Assembly: GCF_032854445.1 (NCBI RefSeq)
Contig: NC_088301.1
Location: 44,811,187-44,875,186 of the forward strand
Length of the DNA stretch: 64,000 nucleotides
Reading direction: 5' to 3'
DNA from: Liolophura sinensis
Lineage: Eukaryota; Mollusca; Polyplacophora; Chitonida; Chitonidae
This document shows, in pieces, positions 59,233-64,000 of this stretch; position 1 is the first letter of the stretch, and each line of letters begins with the position of its first letter. Both the position numbers and the translations under genes were made by a program. A model generated the notes under the pieces. The model worked only from the letters and a program-made list of their open reading frames with translations. It was not told the origin of the DNA and did not search any database.

Positions 59233-59755
59233 ATGTTCGTCCAGGTGAAGAAATGGAGGGCATACCGACCCCACGGCCCGCTCTTCCCGGCCAAAGAAGG
59301 TGTCACCCTCAACTACCTAACCGACGACGACGACGTGGAGGCGGAGCGCGTGACATTCAGCCCGGAGCAGCCAAAACCGTGCTGTCAGGACCGTCATAGC
59401 CCTCATCACGCTCGACCAAGAGACATCATCGATCCTCCGCGACACGATCTTCTGGGATGATATATCATCACACCCTTCTACGATACCGGAATTCAAGAGA
59501 AATACCAATCCGCGCAGCACCTAAGGCACGATCCAGACCGCCATCAATTCGTCGGTCGCTTGAAAGTGGCGGACATTTTAGAGAGCGTTCCCATCCCTTT
59601 ACGGCGAAAGGGTGCTCCGCGTCCCCGGCGCATCAAACAAAGTCCTTCTGTGGAGTGTACAGACCGAGGAGAACTGGCCGTCGATGGAAAAACCGTCCCC
59701 GAGAGTAACATATTCGACTCGGTGAACGACGCCGTGCGTTAAAGACAACACTTCC
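59233..59755 (+). pseudogene. Frameshifted relic of an unidentified mobile-element ORF
   Basis: A G+C-rich block whose coding signal moves between frames: 59233-59460 (PHGPLFPAKEGVTLNYL, then an acidic DDDD run), a 59388-59520 segment in another frame (VIALITLDQETSSILRDT), and 59560-59742 (a basic RRKGAPRPRRIK stretch, then KTVPESNIFDSVNDAVR). The last phrase resembles, from memory, a short conserved region of proteins carried by virus-like DNA elements in invertebrates. That link is weak. It lies on the opposite strand to, and across the reverse-transcriptase relic from, the polymerase relic, so it may belong to the same disrupted element. Confidence 0.4.
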
Positions 59756-59824
59756 AACCCAGGTGTCGTCATCGATCTGGTCGACGGTACGCCACCGTAC
59801 ACTTCCCAGTAACTAGAGCATTTT

Positions 59825-61130
59825 CGACAGAACACAGATTTTCAAATCCACGTGTCGGTCTCGACATTGATGCTCTACCTAAAGTTCAACAGGTTCTGCA
59901 GGATTCCAATGTGCAAGACACACTCGCTGACCTTCATAGTAAACTTGTCATCACTGAAGCAGACAAGGCTCCTTATAATGTCATCTTTATTAGCATGAAT
60001 TATTATTATCAAATTCTTGGTCAAGAGCTATGTACAACATCCACGTATTCTGCTACTACATGTATTCTGGAGGAACTATTTAATAATCACAAAACCTTTC
60101 TTAAAAGGTTCAACCTTTCTCGATTTATTGCGTGTTCAAGAAGTTGTACCACCAAACTCTTGTCAACCCTACTTACGAGAGCGTTATAAGACGAAAGGTC
60201 ATTTTGGAATATGTATTGTTGTGCCATAACAAACAATTCAGGTGTCAACTGCATGTGGATTCTTAATAACTCCAAACGTCTTACAGAAGAACTTGATGCT
60301 CTTACGCATATACCGTACAAAGACGTATCCACATGGGATTTCTCTACTCTCTATACTGCAATTCCTCACAAAGATCTTATTGAAAGAAAATCGTCGTTAA
60401 TTGTCTCGGTATTTACTAAAACAGGTCACCGTTACATTAATGTCAGAAGCAAAAATGCTTTCTTTAGTTCTACTATTTATAAAGGTTACCCCTCATGGGA
60501 TGTACATTGTTTATTGATTACATTTCACATTACTTGAATTTCGCATTAATAACATCTATGTGAAATTCGGAGATACCATTTACCAACAGTGCGTAGGTAT
60601 TCCAATGGGTACCAGTTGTGCGCCTCTTTTGGCAGACCTATTCCTGTTTTCATATGAATACGACTATATGCAGAAATTACTGAAAAGTAGTATCTTTAAA
60701 GCTTTTTCATTTACCAAGCGGTATATTGATGATCTACTGGCGTTAAATAACCCCCATATTACTGAAGCGGTGAAGGAAATCTATCCGCCTTCATTGGATT
60801 TAAAGGAGACAACAGATAGTCCTGATGGTACATCTTATTTGAATCTATATCTCTATGTCTCCTTTCACGCCGCCTTTACGACAAGATAAATTCAAGATAA
60901 ATTCAATTTTGGTACTGTAAATTATCCTTATTTGGAGAGCAATATACCAAAGGGTCCTACATATGGCGTATACATATGTCGCCCTGTAGTATTTTTCAGA
61001 TCTTGCGTAAATTGTGATGACTTCAATCTGCGTCACAAGATGTTAATTCAAAAACTAGTTTTCAAGGATACTCCATCAAACGCCTTCATTCTACGTTTCT
61101 CAAATTTTACAATGAGTATAACACTTCCGT
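59825..61130 (+). pseudogene. Reverse-transcriptase retroelement relic, longest copy
   Basis: Segments in N-to-C order: LHSKLVITEADKAPYNVIFI (about 59926-59985), WILNNSKRL, then WDFSTLYTAIPHKDL (about 60330-60375, palm motif A with its Asp), IYQQCVGIPMGTSCAPLLA (about 60580-60636, motif B region), FTKRYIDDLLALNNP (YIDD at about 60722-60733), YLNLYLYV, then FNFGTVNYPYL and GPTYGVYIC. The layout is that of a reverse transcriptase. I recall this family as widespread in marine invertebrates and probably Penelope-like; no GIY-YIG endonuclease was seen. At least three frameshifts and a stop near 60535 make it non-functional. Confidence 0.85.
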
Positions 61131-61374
61131 GGGCAGGTATGGACAGAGCGTTCAGAATCTCTGGCGATCTGCATTGCCATCAACCACATAGGTGGCGCTG
61201 CTATCCTTATGTACATATCTATCGCGTACATGGTATTTAACAACATACATGGCGCTGTTGCCAAGTGTAACCGCCTATCTTGTAGACAGCTTTTATACAG
61301 ACCAGCATGTCATGTGTAACATCATAGATGGCGCCTCTAGTAGTATGAGATCCTTACATATTAACGGGAAAGAC
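61131..61374. other. Spacer between retroelement relic and R1
   Basis: Short tandem-like phrases (CATGGCGCTGTTG, ATGGCGCCTCTAG, AGGTGGCGCTGCTA) but no gene. It may be 3' non-coding sequence of the retroelement. Confidence 0.35.
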
Positions 61375-61455
61375 GTAATCGTTTTGGAAATGGATCTTGC
61401 GATTATCGACTTGGAACGCCCTTTACGTACTACGAATGGTATAAGAATGTCGGAC
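61375..61455 (+). repeat. Interspersed repeat R1, terminal fragment at the polymerase relic border
   Basis: TCTTGCGATTATCGACTTGG, then ACGAATGGTATAAGAATGTC. The polymerase homology on the other strand stops at this repeat. Confidence 0.7.
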
Positions 61456-63991
61456 GCTTATATTGGTTTATCACAGTTTTGCCATGGCCGGAATTTCCCA
61501 GCAACTTCATCGTTTCACAGATGAGTGCCTTGGTCGCCAGGCTTGTGTGACGGCGTCCGCAAATGTTTGGAAGGCTCGGTCGGGTGTGTACTCCGTAACT
61601 TGGTAGACACGGGTCACTATGATACCGTGAGCGAGGTATCACTGCAGTAACGGGATGCCCAGCATAATTTTCGTACCGAACATACTCTCGATCAGCATTC
61701 GAACCCGAACACAGCATGAAGTCATTGGACCCGAGCGAATTCCGGCATGTTAGGGTCGATATCCTGCAGGCTCATATCGGTGTTTTTAATTATTGGAGGG
61801 CATTCCGCAAAGTCCAGTTTGAGTTGGTCTGGGACGTGGATGTCACATTCGTCAGCCTCGGACGACAGTCTCCACCAGCTCAGCTTGCGTCTTGAACTGT
61901 CGCTGTGACGGCGGTAAGACTGGGCTTCGTTGTTGTCCAGTTCCTGGCGTATGTCTTCGAATGTCAATCCTTGTCGGCCCATCCTGGCGTGCGTGATTCA
62001 GGTGCCAGCCGTGGCAGTGGTAATAGCAACAGTGGAACTGGACGACCCACTGGAAGACCAGTGCTGGAGAGGTACCCCAAGCAGATGCGATACGTCGCGG
62101 TGCCGGAGGGAAGGAACTTCTCCACGTCACGTGGCCATCGGATGACCTGCAGGCATGTGTGAGGCAAGGCAGGCCAAGTGCAAAGCGTTAGCATCGAACC
62201 TGGCGATCCGTTGACAGAGCTTACCTCCCCGTATACTTGTCACGGCTCGTACGTGGTAACGATGGAAAATGTTGCTGCGCCTTCCAACAATGGTTTTCTT
62301 CAGGCGGTCGTATTTGTCTTTCTCACCGATGAGCGTGAACACGGTGCGCAGATGGTGAAACAAGTAGCGGAGGGTGAGCCCTACGATGCTGATGCAGCTT
62401 TGAGGTACATGGTTTGGTTTAACGCCACCATCGGCCCCACTGCTTCTGTGAAGGCTATCACGTTGTACCACCGCAGCAAGTCTTTTACGATGCGCAAGCC
62501 GTGCTACGATGACGTCTCCTGCACGGCCTTGTACTCGGCGTCTGTGCACGGTTCGTGGGTGAGATCGCTGTCGAATGTGTGTTGGGGTGGGAGCACCGCT
62601 TCCTCCAGCCTGGTGGAGGAGTCTATGTAGCTATAACAAAACATACTTTTGGTGACGCGGCAGTCATAGGCTTTAACCCACTTGTAACTGTGATTAGGGG
62701 CCAAGTAACTTCGAATGTCAAGAAATATCAGCAGACTTTTCACCAGAAATTGGTGAAGACATGTGAGTGTTTGATAACACACTCCAAATCACCGGAATTG
62801 ACCAGGAGGATAAGCTATTGTGATCAAGTTGAGGTCGTACTTGCCCAAGTTGAGGCCGAGGAAAAGGAGCTGGTCGATATAGGCGATGAATTTGTCACGC
62901 ACCCGCCCAGTTTAAGACTGTTTGGTCTCGCTGGCATTGATGCGCTCTTCTAACTGGTCCAGGATGTAGGCGGAACGCTCTGTGAGATAGGAGCTACTGA
63001 CATCGCTGATGGTATTAAGGTAAGCCACCATCCGTTCGACAAGAGCGTGGGGATCACCGGTAGAGATGAAGTACACTGGCTGGTCCTGGTCGGGCAGATT
63101 GGAGATCACTCTGACATTCATCGGGATGTGGTGGGACGTCCATTCTGATGAACCAGTAGTCGCTTAGTCCTCAGGGGCCAGGTAAGCTACGAAGTCGTAA
63201 CACGCTCGGTAAGGGAATATTCCGTCGACGCACCATGGAATAGTTATTTATTTATGTTTCACTTATACGACGGCAGCCAGCATAATGGTGGAAGGAAACC
63301 GGGCAGAGTCCGGGGGAAACCGACGACCATCCGCAGGTTGCAGGCAGACCTTCCCACTTACGGCCGGAGAGGAAGCAAGCATGAGCTGGCTCCATGGAAT
63401 ACACCACCTGGATACTTGCGGCGAACGGTATCCTACTGTGCCGTCGTAATTCACGAAACGTCTTATGGCACACTTCACACGTGTAACATTGAGCGAAACG
63501 AGCCTAGTCCTTGATGTAGCAGAAATGCTGATCGTGACCGCGTGATGGAAGCATAGCGTTATGGACCACGATGGATGAGTTGAGCCGAGTAAAAGTTGTC
63601 CATGGGCACGTGTTGGTACACTTGAATGTTCACGTTGAACAGGCTCTGTACAGTGTCCAGCGCACTGAGAGCTATACCGCGGGAATACCTGGGTTCCATC
63701 TCTAACGCTTCCAGTTAAATTCAGTGGTGATGTCGAGCCTTTTTCTCAGTCTTTGGGGTTGGCCTTGTACAGATGTACGGCGGAAGACCGAAATAAACAC
63801 AAATGGCCCCTGTTAGTTCCACAAATCCCTCCAAATAACGTGAGATGTCCCTTGTTATTCTGCAGGTAGGGTAGATACAATACGTTAACCAAGAGATCTA
63901 CGGTCCATTTCCTGCCTGGACGTTGTTGCTGTGCCCAAGTGAGGGGGTCTGTGCTGAGGAGATGGAAAAATGGAGAAATGAGTCCATGCAT
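61456..63991 (-). pseudogene. Family-B DNA polymerase relic of a virus-like/Polinton-like element (frameshifted, truncated)
   Basis: Read right to left, recognisable pieces appear in the order expected of a protein-primed-type polymerase: NRGHLCLFRSSAVHLY (about 63775-63830), a zinc-finger-like YTCEVCHKTFRELRRH (about 63440-63490), RRKYPGGVFHG, Exo I-like YDFVAYLAPED, PVYFISTGDPHALVERM (62912-63121 frame), Exo II-like LGKYDLNL, FLDIRSYLAPNHSY, TLRYLFHHL, motif A-like FDANALHLACL (about 62166-62202), VDIH-type CDIHVPDQLK and IIKNTDMSLQDID, and motif B-like KLLGNSGHGK (about 61470-61510). Pieces lie in all three frames with stops between. Exo I has Val where Glu is expected. Motif C (DTD) is absent because homology ends at R1. 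A SINE splits the N-terminal part. It is clearly inactive; the family call rests on recall of the conserved blocks. Confidence 0.8.
63243..63391 (-). repeat. SINE-A inserted in the polymerase relic, 10-bp target-site duplication
   Basis: Antisense tail, the CTTATACGACGGCAGCCAGC core, a GGGGGAAACCGACGACC block, and the TACGGCCGGAGAGGAAGC end; the tRNA-like head is missing. CCATGGAATA stands at 63233-63242 and 63392-63401, so the insertion point within the polymerase sequence is exact. Confidence 0.93.
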
Positions 63992-64000
63992 GCCAGCCCG

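Noticed and set aside
61905-62630. Plus-strand ORFs of up to 150 codons
   Set aside because: They are antisense shadows of the minus-strand polymerase relic, where the recognisable conserved blocks lie.
1-64000. CRISPR arrays, bacterial operons, rRNA and stand-alone tRNA genes
   Set aside because: No regular repeat-spacer pattern, no ribosome-binding-site-led gene runs and no rRNA segments were recognised. The tRNA-like sequences seen are SINE heads.

Overview
This window looks like nuclear DNA of a metazoan, most probably a mollusc or a close lophotrochozoan. It is A+T-rich and gene-poor, with no operons, long AT/TG microsatellites, decayed transposons and short exon-like islands bounded by GT/AG splice signals. 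The best taxonomic clue is a dispersed tRNA-headed SINE ending in AAATAAAT, with a core around 'ACGACGGCGGCCAG', plus a second SINE starting 'GCTTGGGGTTTAAC'. From memory both types are common in mollusc genomes. No database search was possible.

The only long, clearly conserved-looking gene is at the left edge: an uninterrupted 319-codon minus-strand frame (959 to 3) that continues out of the window. It encodes a disordered-looking protein with a basic N-terminus, two RVxF-type and one SILK-type PP1-docking motifs and a DSGxxS degron. Elsewhere I can only support isolated candidate exons. The better ones are minus-strand 7913-8086, 10206-10390, 26962-27059 and 34591-34759, and plus-strand 7162-7200 and 21653-21738. 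I cannot join them into genes.

The middle (about 2.6-58 kb) is mostly dispersed repeats. There are two SINE families, three unnamed interspersed repeats (here R1, R2, R3), four decayed pieces of one reverse-transcriptase retroelement, a probable hAT transposase relic, a foldback structure and several minisatellites. The most striking minisatellite is a 51-bp array at 50.6-51.25 kb that is open on both strands and encodes a Cys/His-rich 17-residue repeat on the plus strand.

The right end (59.2-64 kb) is a graveyard of mobile-element genes. A plus-strand unidentified ORF relic is followed by the longest reverse-transcriptase relic (YIDD box intact) and a piece of R1. Facing them on the minus strand is a frameshifted relic of a family-B DNA polymerase of the virus-like/Polinton-like kind, covering Exo I, Exo II, motif A and motif B. 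This relic is itself interrupted by a SINE with a 10-bp target-site duplication. The order of insertions suggests several layers of nested transposition.
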